From Pluralibacter gergoviae ATCC 33028 = NBRC 105706 (lineage in GTDB: Bacteria; Pseudomonadota; Gammaproteobacteria; Enterobacterales; Enterobacteriaceae): 64,000 nt of DNA. Location of the stretch: NCBI RefSeq assembly GCF_001598855.1, contig NZ_BCZS01000003.1:269072-333071 (forward strand). Direction: 5' to 3'. The position numbers were made by a program, and so were the translations under genes. Below, piece by piece: positions 18,619-27,446 of this stretch. The notes beneath the pieces are model-generated. The model did not search any database and had not been told where the DNA came from. It was given only the letters and a program-made list of their open reading frames with translations. Position 1 is the stretch's first letter; each line of letters starts with the position of its first letter.

Positions 18619-18711
18619 TCAGAACAGGATTTGCCAGATTGCCAGCACCAGTACCAGCAGACCCATCAGGAAAAATATCAGCGCGATGATGATGTCCGGA
18701 GAACGATTCAT
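18619..18711 (-). CDS. mgtR: MgtR-like micro-protein
   Basis: A 30-residue hydrophobic peptide, exactly the length of Salmonella MgtR, beginning MNRSPD and ending WQILF with one membrane helix between. Salmonella MgtR binds MgtC in the membrane and promotes its degradation by FtsH. The start codon has a GGAG-type box (AGGCGCAGAG) and lies about 18 bases after the mgtB stop. It is too short for usual gene callers and likely to be missed in automated annotation. Confidence 0.85.
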   Translation of the reverse strand: MNRSPDIIIALIFFLMGLLVLVLAIWQILF

Positions 18712-18729
18712 CTCTGCGCCTCCTTATTA

Positions 18730-21462
18730 TCAGAACCACTGACCGAAACGTTTGATATAGAAACGCTTCATCCCCTGCGCTACCAGGCAATAGCTGAGCA
18801 GCGTCGCGACCAGCCACGGGAAGTAGCTCAGCGGCAGCGGCTCCAGTCCGACCATCGCTCCCAGCGGCGAGAACGGAATGTAGATCCCGATCGCCATAAC
18901 CACCGCGGTGGTGAGCAGCACCGGCAACGTCGCCCGGCTCTGGATAAACGGAATTTTCTGCGTTCTCAGCATATGCACGACCAGCGTTTGCGACAGCAGC
19001 CCTTCAATAAACCACCCGGACTGGAACAGCGCCTGGGCCTCAACGTTATTTGCCGCAAACACGTACCACATCAGCGCGAAGGTGGTGATATCAAAAATGG
19101 ACGACGTTGGGCCAATCCACAGCATAAAACGGCCGATATTCTTCGCATCCCACTTGCGCGGCTTGCGCAGAAACTCTTTGTCCATTTTGTCCCACGGCAG
19201 CGAGAGCTGGGAGAGATCGTACATCAGGTTCTGGATCAGCAGATGAATCGCCAGCATCGGCAGAAACGGAATAAACGCGCTGGCCACCAGTACCGAGAAT
19301 ACGTTGCCGAAGTTAGAGCTGGCGGTCATATTCAGGTACTTAATGATATTGCCGAACGTCTCACGTCCTTTGATCACCCCTTCTTCCAGCACCATCAGAT
19401 CCTTTTCCAGCAGGATGATATCCGATGCCTCTTTGGCGATATCCGCAGCGCTGTCGACCGAAATACCGACATCCGCATCGCGCAGGGCCGGCGCATCGTT
19501 GATGCCGTCGCCGAGAAAGCCGACGGTGTGGCCGTTTTTCTGTAGCGTTTTCAGGATGCGCGACTTCTGCAGCGGCGTCAGCTTCGCGAAAACTGAGCGC
19601 GTTTCCACTTCGCGCTCCAGTTCGCGATCCGTCATCGCTTCAATCTGGGCGCCGGTCAGAATATCGTTGGCATCGATACCCACTTCCAGGCAAATACGCG
19701 CCGTCACCACCGGGTTATCGCCGGTCAGCACTTTCACCGCCACGCCGTTTTCGCGCAGTGCGGTAATGGCTTTTCCCGCGCTCTCTTTCGGCGGATCGAG
19801 GAAAGTCAGCATTCCCTCAACAGTCAGTCCCCGCTCATCGTCGGTGCACAGCGGCGTGGTCAGAGCGGCGTCATCCAGCTTGCGCGTTGCGACCAGCAGC
19901 ACGCGGAAGCCCTGGGCGTTATAGTCCTTCGTTTTGGCTAACAGCAGATCGCGTTGGGTGTCATCCAGCGCCACAACATTGTCGCCTTCGCGAAGATGCG
20001 TGGCGACCATCAGCATCTCTTCGACAGCGCCTTTGCAGATCAGGCTTTTATCACCGTGGCGGACATCTTCCACCGACACCGAGACCCGACGGCGGACAAA
20101 ATCAAACGGCAGTTCATCAAGTTTGACAAAGCGCTCTTTGGTCGCCGGCGCAATCCGCCCCTCGCCAAAGCGCAGCACCGCCCGATCCATCAGGTTGCGC
20201 GCCCCGCTCTGGCTGCTGCTGTTAAGCCAGGCCAGCGTCAGCACCCGGTCGCTCTCATGACCGCTGACATCAAGATGATGCTCAAGGATGATATTATCCT
20301 GAGTCAGCGTGCCGGTTTTATCGGTACACAGCACGTCCATAGCGCCAAAGTTCTGGATGGCGTTCAGCCGCTTGACGATCACTTTGCGCCGCGACATGGC
20401 GATAGCGCCTTTCGCCAGATTGGAGCTGACGATCATCGGCAGCATTTCCGGCGTCAGGCCAACCGCTACCGCCAGGGCAAACAGCGAGGCCTCAACCCAG
20501 TCACCTTTGCTGAAGCCGTTAATCAGCAGCACAATCGGCACCATGACCAGCATAAAGCGGATCAGCAGCCAGCTGACGCTGTTTACTCCGCGGTCGAAGG
20601 CCGTCTGGGTACGCGTGCCGACGATGGATTTCGCCAGCGAACCAAACCAGGTACGGTTTCCGGTAGCCACCACCACCGCCTGCGCCCGGCCGCTGGTCAC
20701 ATTAGTGCCCATCAGACAGATATTGCCCATCTCCAGCAGGCTTTTATCTTTGTTCGGCTCGGGAAGCCTGTCGCATCCTTTGCCGGAAACGCTGGCCAGA
20801 ACATCATACTTCTCAACCGGCAGCGACTCGCCGCTGAGTATCGACTGGCTGACAAACAGGTCCCTGGACTCCAGCAGGCGGACGTCCGCCGGAACCAGAT
20901 CCCCCGCCGCCAGGAAGATGATGTCCCCGGGCACCAGCTCCTCAATGGCAATCTCTTCCTGCACCGGCCCCGTATTCCCGGGACCGCGACGCAGCACCGT
21001 CGCCGTGGTGCGGACCATGGATTTCAGCGCCTGCGCCGCTTTGTTGGTGCGAAACTCCTGCCAGAAACGCAATAACCCGCTCAGGCTAACCATCGTGACG
21101 ATAATGATGATCCCGGTCAGATCGGTCTCTTCACCGTTACGCAGCGGTAGCCAGTAATCGGTCACGAAGCTGACGGCGGCCAGCGCCATCAGGACATAGA
21201 TAAACGGGTTGTTGAATGCCTGCAGAAGCTGGATCAACGCCGGCGGCGCCTGCTCATGCGCCACTTCATTGCGGCCATATTCATCCAGTCGTTCAAGGGC
21301 GTCTTCGGTGGTGAGCCCCTGGCGACTGCTGTTTAAGCGCGCCAGCGTATGATCCGGGCTGTTAAATGCCTCGATTTCAATGGCGAAGCTTTTCTTATTC
21401 TGCTTATCATTTTCTGACGCAGACCGGTTTATTTTCCGGTTTTCTATTTTCATGTCAGTCAT
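18730..21462 (-). CDS. mgtB: Magnesium-importing P-type ATPase MgtB
   Basis: A 910-residue inner-membrane P3-type ATPase that imports Mg2+. The phosphorylated Asp is in CTDKTGTLT near residue 377, with LSGESLPVEK and GDGINDAPAL in the actuator and hinge regions. It is highly similar to Salmonella MgtB along its whole length, including the N-terminus MTDMKIENRK and the C-terminus IKRFGQWF, rather than to MgtA. GAGGA lies ahead of the start. It lies 155 bases after mgtC; an AU-rich inverted repeat (TGCATAA...TTATGCA) sits in that gap. Expression is expected under PhoPQ and the leader upstream of mgtC. Confidence 0.95.
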   Translation of the reverse strand: MTDMKIENRKINRSASENDKQNKKSFAIEIEAFNSPDHTLARLNSSRQGLTTEDALERLDEYGRNEVAHEQAPPALIQLLQAFNNPFIYVLMALAAVSFVTDYWLPLRNGEETDLTGIIIIVTMVSLSGLLRFWQEFRTNKAAQALKSMVRTTATVLRRGPGNTGPVQEEIAIEELVPGDIIFLAAGDLVPADVRLLESRDLFVSQSILSGESLPVEKYDVLASVSGKGCDRLPEPNKDKSLLEMGNICLMGTNVTSGRAQAVVVATGNRTWFGSLAKSIVGTRTQTAFDRGVNSVSWLLIRFMLVMVPIVLLINGFSKGDWVEASLFALAVAVGLTPEMLPMIVSSNLAKGAIAMSRRKVIVKRLNAIQNFGAMDVLCTDKTGTLTQDNIILEHHLDVSGHESDRVLTLAWLNSSSQSGARNLMDRAVLRFGEGRIAPATKERFVKLDELPFDFVRRRVSVSVEDVRHGDKSLICKGAVEEMLMVATHLREGDNVVALDDTQRDLLLAKTKDYNAQGFRVLLVATRKLDDAALTTPLCTDDERGLTVEGMLTFLDPPKESAGKAITALRENGVAVKVLTGDNPVVTARICLEVGIDANDILTGAQIEAMTDRELEREVETRSVFAKLTPLQKSRILKTLQKNGHTVGFLGDGINDAPALRDADVGISVDSAADIAKEASDIILLEKDLMVLEEGVIKGRETFGNIIKYLNMTASSNFGNVFSVLVASAFIPFLPMLAIHLLIQNLMYDLSQLSLPWDKMDKEFLRKPRKWDAKNIGRFMLWIGPTSSIFDITTFALMWYVFAANNVEAQALFQSGWFIEGLLSQTLVVHMLRTQKIPFIQSRATLPVLLTTAVVMAIGIYIPFSPLGAMVGLEPLPLSYFPWLVATLLSYCLVAQGMKRFYIKRFGQWF

Positions 21463-21495
21463 GATTAATCCTCAAATTTAAGTCGTCGTTATCCC

Positions 21496-21514
21496 TGCAT
21501 AAATAACTTATGCA
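21496..21514 (-). repeat. Inverted repeat between mgtC and mgtB
   Basis: TGCATAA-ATAAC-TTATGCA is a perfect seven-base inverted repeat in the mgtC-mgtB spacer. It could be an RNA hairpin setting relative expression of the two genes. The role is inferred. Confidence 0.4.
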
Positions 21515-21617
21515 TAATTCCTTTTTACGTTATTAAACGCTTGTTACTTTAATGGCCTGGGAATATCCATCATTCACTCCTTAGACAAATGATTGTCAGA
21601 GTAAAATAGTTGCGAGA

Positions 21618-22301
21618 TTAACTTCCCTCGACGCACCAGCGGACTGACGTAATGTTTTCGTCCCCGCCAATTCTTGTCATAATGAGATCCCGCGCTTTAC
21701 GACAGTCGGCATTCCCCACCAGTTCGATGCGGATTTCTTTATGCCCCTGATCTTTTGCTGCTGTCGATACCAGTCCCTGAAGGCTGAGCGTCATCTCTTT
21801 GCTGATATTAAGCAATAGCTGACGAATCGCATTTTCATATTCGCTTTGACAGACAATATTCAGGACGTAGCATTTCTCTTCTTCTCTCGCGCCGGGGACC
21901 TGATTAATTCTCTGCGCCGCTTCGCGCAGTAGAATATTGGCGCAGAGGATGATAAGCGTTGCCGCCGCCGCTTGCCAGAACTGGCCTAAGCCGCACAGTA
22001 CGCCAATCGCCGCAGAGCACCACAGGGTTGCGGCGGTATTCAGGCCGCGCACGTTCATGCCTTCACGCATGATGACGCCGGCGCCGAGAAAACCAATACC
22101 GGAAACCACCTGCGCGGCAATACGTCCGGGGCTGTCCGGCGATGTTGAAATAGAGCTCAGAATAAAAACCGCCGCGCCGGTGGCGACCAGCGCGTTAGTG
22201 CGCAGGCCGGCCATACGCTGACGCCACTGTCTTTCAGCGCCAATCAGCGCGCCCAATAGCATCGCGGCGAGTAAATTTGCGATATAAGGAAACATCAACA
22301 T
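21618..22301 (-). CDS. mgtC: MgtC virulence/Mg2+ limitation membrane protein
   Basis: A 227-residue protein (231 if begun at the ATG at 22313). The N-terminal half has the MgtC/SapB membrane fold with GALIGAERQWRQRMAGLRTNALVATGAA and GVIMREGMNVRGLNTAATLWCSAAIG. The C-terminal half is an ACT-like cytoplasmic domain. In Salmonella MgtC inhibits the F1Fo ATP synthase and supports survival in macrophages and in low Mg2+. I favour the start at 22301 because GGAGG at 22309-22313 lies at the right distance; that box is inside the longer version. It is the first large gene of the mgtCBRU operon. Confidence 0.95.
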   Translation of the reverse strand: MLMFPYIANLLAAMLLGALIGAERQWRQRMAGLRTNALVATGAAVFILSSISTSPDSPGRIAAQVVSGIGFLGAGVIMREGMNVRGLNTAATLWCSAAIGVLCGLGQFWQAAAATLIILCANILLREAAQRINQVPGAREEEKCYVLNIVCQSEYENAIRQLLLNISKEMTLSLQGLVSTAAKDQGHKEIRIELVGNADCRKARDLIMTRIGGDENITSVRWCVEGS

Positions 22302-22377
22302 AGCTTCCTCCATTTTTGCTGGAAGAATTAACTACGTGCTTTATTAAGCACACGACAAATTATCGCCGCAAAGGCGA

Positions 22378-22428
22378 TTAACGTCGTGCTGACGGTGGAG
22401 GGAATAATGTATTTTTAAACATGAACAT
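22378..22428 (-). CDS. Proline-run leader peptide of the mgtC operon (MgtP-like)
   Basis: A 16-codon ORF in the mgtC leader reading M-F-M-F-K-N-T-L-F-P-P-P-S-A-R-R. An AGGA box lies about nine bases upstream. It is followed by two stems, at about 22363-22379 (ATCGCC/GGCGAT) and about 22335-22355 (around GTGCTT/AAGCAC). In Salmonella the mgtC leader carries mgtP, whose translation senses proline or charged tRNA-Pro. The three Pro codons here suggest the same design. Function is inferred from the family. Confidence 0.65.
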   Translation of the reverse strand: MFMFKNTLFPPPSARR

Positions 22429-22532
22429 GACGATTATCCTCGCAGCCATGCTGCGTTATTTTTATGGGATGCAATCGTCTGGATGAGGAGATTGCTGCCC
22501 GCCGGTTGGCAAGCAGCGCAGAAAAAATAGCG

Positions 22533-22574
22533 TCAGCTTGCCTTGATGTTTAAGTAAGGGTGACTGTCCAACAT
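22533..22574 (-). CDS. First leader peptide of the mgtC operon (MgtM-like position)
   Basis: A 13-codon ORF reading M-L-D-S-H-P-Y-L-N-I-K-A-S, with a strong AGGAG box six bases ahead of the ATG. It starts about 20 bases after the predicted transcript start. It occupies the place of Salmonella mgtM, an ATP-sensing leader ORF, though the peptides need not be alike. A strong GC-rich stem (GCTGC...GCAGC, about 22497-22520) follows it. Confidence 0.6.
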   Translation of the reverse strand: MLDSHPYLNIKAS

Positions 22575-22599
22575 ATTTCTCCTGTGTGAATTTGTGCTT

Positions 22600-22670
22600 A
22601 TTATAGTCATTCGATTATTCGAGTAAAGTTAAAATCTCGCTTTAGTGACGATTTGTTTAGAATGACCTTA
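22600..22670 (-). promoter_or_regulatory. mgtC operon promoter with possible PhoP site
   Basis: A perfect TATAAT -10 box is read on the minus strand at 22605-22600. About 50 bases upstream, the plus strand has TGTTTA at 22654-22659 with a half-matching ACCTTA eleven bases on. This is a partial PhoP box in reverse orientation. The -10 is clear; the PhoP site is tentative. Confidence 0.5.
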
Positions 22671-22750
22671 ATGCGCAAGCCGGTCGCGATAACCTTAACC
22701 CCGGCGCGAACCGGAGTTAATCGCTAATCATTTTATGGTCGCCCGCCGCG

Positions 22751-22849
22751 CTACCAGTTAACATCGCGCAGCAGCGACAGATCCCAGGCCGTTACGCACA
22801 GCGAGGCGAAGAGAATCAGGTTGAGGACGGTCTGGATCTTTTTTTCCAT
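22751..22849 (-). CDS. Unrecognised 32-residue small membrane protein
   Basis: A 32-codon ORF starting MEKKIQTVLNLILF and ending LLRDVNW, with one hydrophobic segment in the middle. AAGGAG lies seven bases ahead of the ATG. It stands between yneE and the mgt leader on the same strand. It has the look of a genuine stress-type micro-protein, but I do not recognise it. It resembles neither MgtS nor MgtR. Confidence 0.55.
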   Translation of the reverse strand: MEKKIQTVLNLILFASLCVTAWDLSLLRDVNW

Positions 22850-22932
22850 GCGAGGTCTCCTTGCGTGTGTACGCCTATTACACACGGAAACGCTTACCGG
22901 TTTCTTAACGCGAATTGCCATTATTCTGCGGC

Positions 22933-23847
22933 TCAGGTTAGCTGATAGTGCTTATCGTGCTCCCGCTTAGCCGGCACTTCCCGGGCGTCATTCATCTGCA
23001 GCAGGTCGATCTCAATGGCGGTGCTGATGGCATCCAGCGGCAGATCGTTATTTTCAAAGCCAAACGGCTCCTCCAGCTCCTCCGCCAGCGCGTCCAGCGA
23101 AATAAAGGTGTAGGAAATCAGCACTGAAACAAACGGCGTCATATAGTGCAGGTCGGAGACCAGCGCAAACGGCAGCATGATGCAGAACAGATAGACAGTG
23201 CGGTGCAGGATCAGCGAATAGGCAAACGGCAGCGGCGTATTGGCGATACGCTCGCAGCCCGCCTGCACCGCCGACATCTCTGCCAGCCGGTTGCTAAGGC
23301 TGCTGAACAGAATGTCCGAGAGCGCACCGCGGCGGCGGTGCGCCGCCAGCCAGCCCGCCATCAGCTGCAGGATGCGGTTGGCCGGCGACTGCACGGCCAG
23401 TACTTCCTCAAGCTGCGCTTCATCCAGGTAACGGGCCAGCGTCTTCCGCTGCGGCAGCCCCCTGAGCTGCATGCGCAGGGAGTGAACGAAGGCGATTTGC
23501 AGCCGGGCGAAGGCGGCCGCATCGGCACCCTCCGGCAGCGTATTTTTTACCTCACGCAGCGCGGTTCGCGATACAATAACCAGCTCGCCCCACAGGTGGC
23601 GGGCCTCCACATAGCGGGCAAAGCAGGCGTTATTGCGAAAGCCGAGGAAGATGGCGATGGCCACGCCGAGAATGCTGAACGGCGCGACGGTTAACCGGAT
23701 GCCGAGCGAGGTGTACCACGGCAGCATAATAATCACCGCCACGGAGAGCAGAAAGTTAAGCAGCAGCCGGGTAAAGATTTTAGAGAGCACCGATCCGTGC
23801 CAGACGAGGGTCCGGGTCAGCCAGTGTTCAGGTGGTCTTACAATCAT
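22933..23847 (-). CDS. yneE: Bestrophin-family ion channel YneE
   Basis: A 304-residue membrane protein, the same length as E. coli YneE, with bestrophin features: MIVRPPEHWLTRTLVWHGSVL at the N-terminus, LGFRNNACFARYVEARHLWGELV in the neck region and the C-terminal EEPFGFENNDLPLDA. Bacterial bestrophins characterised so far form pentameric ion channels. It sits at the conserved place next to uxaB. Confidence 0.88.
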   Translation of the reverse strand: MIVRPPEHWLTRTLVWHGSVLSKIFTRLLLNFLLSVAVIIMLPWYTSLGIRLTVAPFSILGVAIAIFLGFRNNACFARYVEARHLWGELVIVSRTALREVKNTLPEGADAAAFARLQIAFVHSLRMQLRGLPQRKTLARYLDEAQLEEVLAVQSPANRILQLMAGWLAAHRRRGALSDILFSSLSNRLAEMSAVQAGCERIANTPLPFAYSLILHRTVYLFCIMLPFALVSDLHYMTPFVSVLISYTFISLDALAEELEEPFGFENNDLPLDAISTAIEIDLLQMNDAREVPAKREHDKHYQLT

Positions 23848-24048
23848 GGTTTATCGTCGAAGAGGGGATGCTGCGGCAATTTAACGTGTTCTGCATCGCT
23901 ATTTCAATCACTCCCTACTTTTTATATACAAATTGATAACCCCCCTTTGCTGCAGAAATGGGTTATGCCTCAAGTGTTAAGTCAGGCTGGAGGCTTGACA
24001 CGGGAGTGTGATCAGTGGCTAATAGTATGTTGTAACTAATTAGCTTTA

Positions 24049-24075
24049 TAATAAAACCCGGCGCCCGGCCGGGTT
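24049..24075 (-). terminator. Terminator of uxaB
   Basis: On the minus strand AACCCGGC, a five-base loop and GCCGGGTT are followed by TTATT. It lies just after the uxaB stop codon. Confidence 0.75.
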
Positions 24076-24091
24076 CGCGTGATTCAGCCAC

Positions 24092-25543
24092 TCAGCACAG
24101 CGGCTTAACCGCCTGGCGCATCCCCTGACTGAGGAGCGCGTCAAGGTCGCGCGTCACGGCATCGGTCAGGCCTGGCACCTGATTCAGGTCCTGCTGCCAG
24201 TGCGCGTCGTCGCCCAGTACGGCCTCAACCAGGCCGCGGGTGGTCATCTGCTGGTCGCGGTGCAGGCCCCACAGCTGCTGATAGCGCGTCAGCCAGCGGG
24301 CGTCGTCCTGTACCGGATAGTGTTCAGCCCCGCGCTCGCCGCGGTAGAAGGCAATCAGCGCCGCCAGGGCAAAAGTGAGCCGCGGCGGCAGATGGCCGCC
24401 CTGCTCCCGCCCGGCCAGCAGTTGCGGCAGAATGCGGGTACGGAACTTGGTCATGCCGTTAAGGGCAATCGATAGCAGCTGATGCTTAATGTACGGGTTG
24501 CGGAATCTGCCGGTCACGGCGCGGGCAAATGACGCCAGCTCCGCCGGCGGCAGATCCAGCACCGGGATGATCTCCTGATGAATCGCCTTTTCCACGAAGG
24601 CGCAGATCTCCGCGTCGTCCATGGCCTCACCTACGGTATCCAGCCCGGCCTGAAACGCCACCGGCACCAGGGCGGTGTGCGCGCCGTTGAGGATAGCGAC
24701 TTTGCGCTCTTTGTAGGGTTTGATGTCATCAACGATGCGCACGTTCAGCGGCAGCTTATCGAGGCGCAGCTCGGCGGCCAGCGACTGCGGCCCCTGGATA
24801 ACGAACAGGTAGAAGTGTTCTGCGGTATCGAGGAAGGCATCGCGATAGCCCAGCTCCGCTTCCAGCGCGGCGGCTTCATCGCGCGGATAGCCGGTCACAA
24901 TACGGTCTACCAGCGTTGAGCAGAAAGTATTAGCGCTTTCAAGCCACGCGGTGAACGCCGCCGGCAGCGCCCATTCGCGGGCGTAGCGCAGCACCAGTTC
25001 GCGCAGCGCATCGCCGTTGTAGTCAATCAGTTCGCAGGGAATGATGATCCAGCCCTTATCCGCCGCGCCGCTAAACGCGCTGTAGCGCTCGAACAGCAGG
25101 CGCGTCAGCTTGGCGGGATAGCTCACCGCCGGGGCATCATCAAACTTGTCGCCCTCGTGCCAGGCGATGCCGGCCTCGGTGGTGTTAGAGAAGACAAAGC
25201 GGATATCGGGATTGTGGGCCAGCGCCAGAAACGCCGGATAGTCGCCGTAGGCGCTGATTTCACGGTTAACGCTGCGGATGAGCCGCGCGTCGCTGACCCG
25301 CTTCCCCTGTTCGTTGAGACCGCGAATGATCGTGGTGTACAGGCCGTCCTGAATGCTCAGGGACGGCGGAAAGTCGCTGTCAATCGGGCGCACGATAACG
25401 ATGCCCGCATCGAGATCGGTCTGCTCATTGAGCAGGTCAATCTGCCAGTCCACGAAGGCGCGCAGGAAGTTGCCCTCGCCAAACTGAATGATGCGCTCAG
25501 GGTACTGCGCGCCGGGGAAGTCGCGGCGGTTTAATGATTTCAC
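24092..25543 (-). CDS. uxaB: Tagaturonate reductase (altronate oxidoreductase) UxaB
   Basis: A 483-residue NAD-dependent enzyme that reduces tagaturonate to altronate in galacturonate breakdown. It is nearly collinear with E. coli UxaB ([35 protein letters not shown]). I start it at the GTG at 25543, which gives exactly the E. coli length and has AAGGGG in front; an ATG eight codons earlier lacks one. The other galacturonate genes are elsewhere, as in E. coli. Confidence 0.93.
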   Translation of the reverse strand: MKSLNRRDFPGAQYPERIIQFGEGNFLRAFVDWQIDLLNEQTDLDAGIVIVRPIDSDFPPSLSIQDGLYTTIIRGLNEQGKRVSDARLIRSVNREISAYGDYPAFLALAHNPDIRFVFSNTTEAGIAWHEGDKFDDAPAVSYPAKLTRLLFERYSAFSGAADKGWIIIPCELIDYNGDALRELVLRYAREWALPAAFTAWLESANTFCSTLVDRIVTGYPRDEAAALEAELGYRDAFLDTAEHFYLFVIQGPQSLAAELRLDKLPLNVRIVDDIKPYKERKVAILNGAHTALVPVAFQAGLDTVGEAMDDAEICAFVEKAIHQEIIPVLDLPPAELASFARAVTGRFRNPYIKHQLLSIALNGMTKFRTRILPQLLAGREQGGHLPPRLTFALAALIAFYRGERGAEHYPVQDDARWLTRYQQLWGLHRDQQMTTRGLVEAVLGDDAHWQQDLNQVPGLTDAVTRDLDALLSQGMRQAVKPLC

Positions 25544-25651
25544 AAGGGGCCCCTTATTATTGGTCATACAGCTCTGATTATTGGTCTGATAACTTAGCAG
25601 ACTTCAGAACCATAAAACCCCTGTCTGGATCAAAGCGCAGACGACTATCTG

Positions 25652-26188
25652 TTACTGCGGGGCTAACTGCTTGTAAAACAGCGTCGTGCCCGTCATCTCA
25701 CCGTCCGGCATCAGCGCAAAGGCCGGAATAACCCCTACCCGCTGCCAGCCGCAGCGGCTGTAAAATGTCTCCGCGCCGCTGCCGGTGGCGGTGTCGAGCA
25801 CCAGCGTGGTTTTGTTCCCGGCGGCGGCAAGGCGCTCCAGCTCCGCCATCAGCGCGGCGGCGATGCCGCGCCGCCTGCCGCGGGAGTGGACCAGCAGCTT
25901 AGCGACCTCGGCCCGGTGGGGCTGATTTTCCGGTAAATCGACGATCAGCTGCACGGTGCCGATAACCGTATCTTTATCGTCAATTGCCGCCAGCACGCGG
26001 CGTTCGCCAGCGGCAGCGCTGCGGGCCACGCCCTGCCAGAAGGCGATAGCGGTATCGCGATGAAAAGGCAGCATAAAGCTGACGGAGGCGCCGCCGGCGA
26101 CGCAGTCCTCAAGCACGTCGGCGAGCTGGGAGATGCGGTCGCGGACGGCGTCCGCGGAGAGTTGTACAAGGCGGATATCCGCAGGCAT
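25652..26188 (-). CDS. GNAT-family N-acetyltransferase
   Basis: A 178-residue acetyl-CoA-dependent acyltransferase. The acetyl-CoA loop is visible as LLVHSRGRRRGIAAALM (R-x-x-G-x-A pattern), followed by the C-terminal FYSRCGWQRVG. AAGGAG precedes the ATG. The acceptor is unknown. The gene is absent from this place in E. coli. Confidence 0.8.
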   Translation of the reverse strand: MPADIRLVQLSADAVRDRISQLADVLEDCVAGGASVSFMLPFHRDTAIAFWQGVARSAAAGERRVLAAIDDKDTVIGTVQLIVDLPENQPHRAEVAKLLVHSRGRRRGIAAALMAELERLAAAGNKTTLVLDTATGSGAETFYSRCGWQRVGVIPAFALMPDGEMTGTTLFYKQLAPQ

Positions 26189-26283
26189 AAAAGGCTCCTT
26201 ATTATTGAGCCTCTACTATCTCAGCCGCCGGCGGCAATGCAAGCCGAAGGGTCATAGGATTTCGTGATAGTGTGCGCCCGCGC

Positions 26284-27333
26284 TCAGCAGGCAAAAACCT
26301 GATTTTTCCCGCGCCGCTTTGCCTCATACAGCGCATCGTCGGCAAGCTTTAGCCAGGCGCCAACGTCCTGCACCTCCGGCCCGGCGGTGGCAATACCGAT
26401 GCTCAGCGTCAAAGTCGCGTCGGGAAGCACCGCCATCGCCGCCGCCGCGTCCATGATCCGCGAGGCGATAAGCGCGGCCTCCTCGCCGCGGGTATCCGGC
26501 AGCAGCAGGACGAACTCATCGCCGCCGAGGCGGGCGGGCGTATCGCCTTCCCGGCTGACCATGGTGAGGATCTGCGACACGATACCGAGCATCGTGTCGC
26601 CGACTTTGTGGCCGTAGCGGTCGTTGACCTCTTTAAAATTGTCCAGATCGATAAACATCAGCACCGAGCGGCAGCGGCGCTGGCGCATGCGGTTCAGCTC
26701 AGTCGTCATGCGCCTCTCCAGCAGGCGGCGGTTGGCAATGTCCAGCAGCGGGTCCTGCATGGCGATACGCTCCAGTTCATCGCTTTTACGCCGCAGGCGG
26801 GTGGCGATGTCGTGCGTGAGCATGGAGAGCGCCAGCAGATAGACCGCAATCAGCGGCAGCGTGGCCAGCATCGTACGCTGCGTGACATAGAGCTGCACCG
26901 GCAGATCCAGCGCCAGCCAGCAGACGACAAAGGCCGTCAACATCGCCAGTACGGCGCGACGAAGCAGCGGCGCGCCGCCTGCCGCCAGCCTGTCCGTCAG
27001 CAGCAGGGTCACAATCACTACCGACGGCAGCGGATTCACCGCCATTACCGCGACCCAGAAGCCGCCGGCGCCGGCATCAACGATCAGATTCCGGTGCTCC
27101 GCCGCCAGCGGGGCCGCAGCGCGCCTTGCCAGCAGCCATGCCACAACCGGCCAGATGAAAGCGTTGATCGCCAGCAGGACGATGAGCAGCGCCGGACGGC
27201 CCAGCTCGTCAAGGACGGAGAGAATGGGGAAAAAGCAAAAAAAGGTGCCGAGAATGCGCATGGCGAACATGCGCTTAACAAAGCGCAGGCCGGGAACGCC
27301 GCGGTTTTCCAGAGGGGGAGCTGATTCACGCAT
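26284..27333 (-). CDS. MASE2-GGDEF diguanylate cyclase
   Basis: A 349-residue inner-membrane enzyme that would make cyclic di-GMP. Residues about 15-170 form a MASE2-type sensor (RMFAMRILGTFF, RRAAAPLAAEHRN). The cyclase has RLGGDEF near 270 with an inhibitory I-site RxxD (REGD) exactly five residues before it, and the substrate loop LDNFKEVND. Active and product-inhibited activity is expected. It lies beside a second cyclase gene on the same strand, separated by about 110 bases. Confidence 0.85.
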   Translation of the reverse strand: MRESAPPLENRGVPGLRFVKRMFAMRILGTFFCFFPILSVLDELGRPALLIVLLAINAFIWPVVAWLLARRAAAPLAAEHRNLIVDAGAGGFWVAVMAVNPLPSVVIVTLLLTDRLAAGGAPLLRRAVLAMLTAFVVCWLALDLPVQLYVTQRTMLATLPLIAVYLLALSMLTHDIATRLRRKSDELERIAMQDPLLDIANRRLLERRMTTELNRMRQRRCRSVLMFIDLDNFKEVNDRYGHKVGDTMLGIVSQILTMVSREGDTPARLGGDEFVLLLPDTRGEEAALIASRIMDAAAAMAVLPDATLTLSIGIATAGPEVQDVGAWLKLADDALYEAKRRGKNQVFAC

Positions 27334-27446
27334 TCAGTGCATTTCCCGGTTCGGTGCTGCGCCGATCATAGGCGAACTGTCGGCCCGCAACAAGCTACCA
27401 AAAAAGAGCGTTGGGCCGCCTGCCTGGCTTTACCCGGAGGCCAGCG

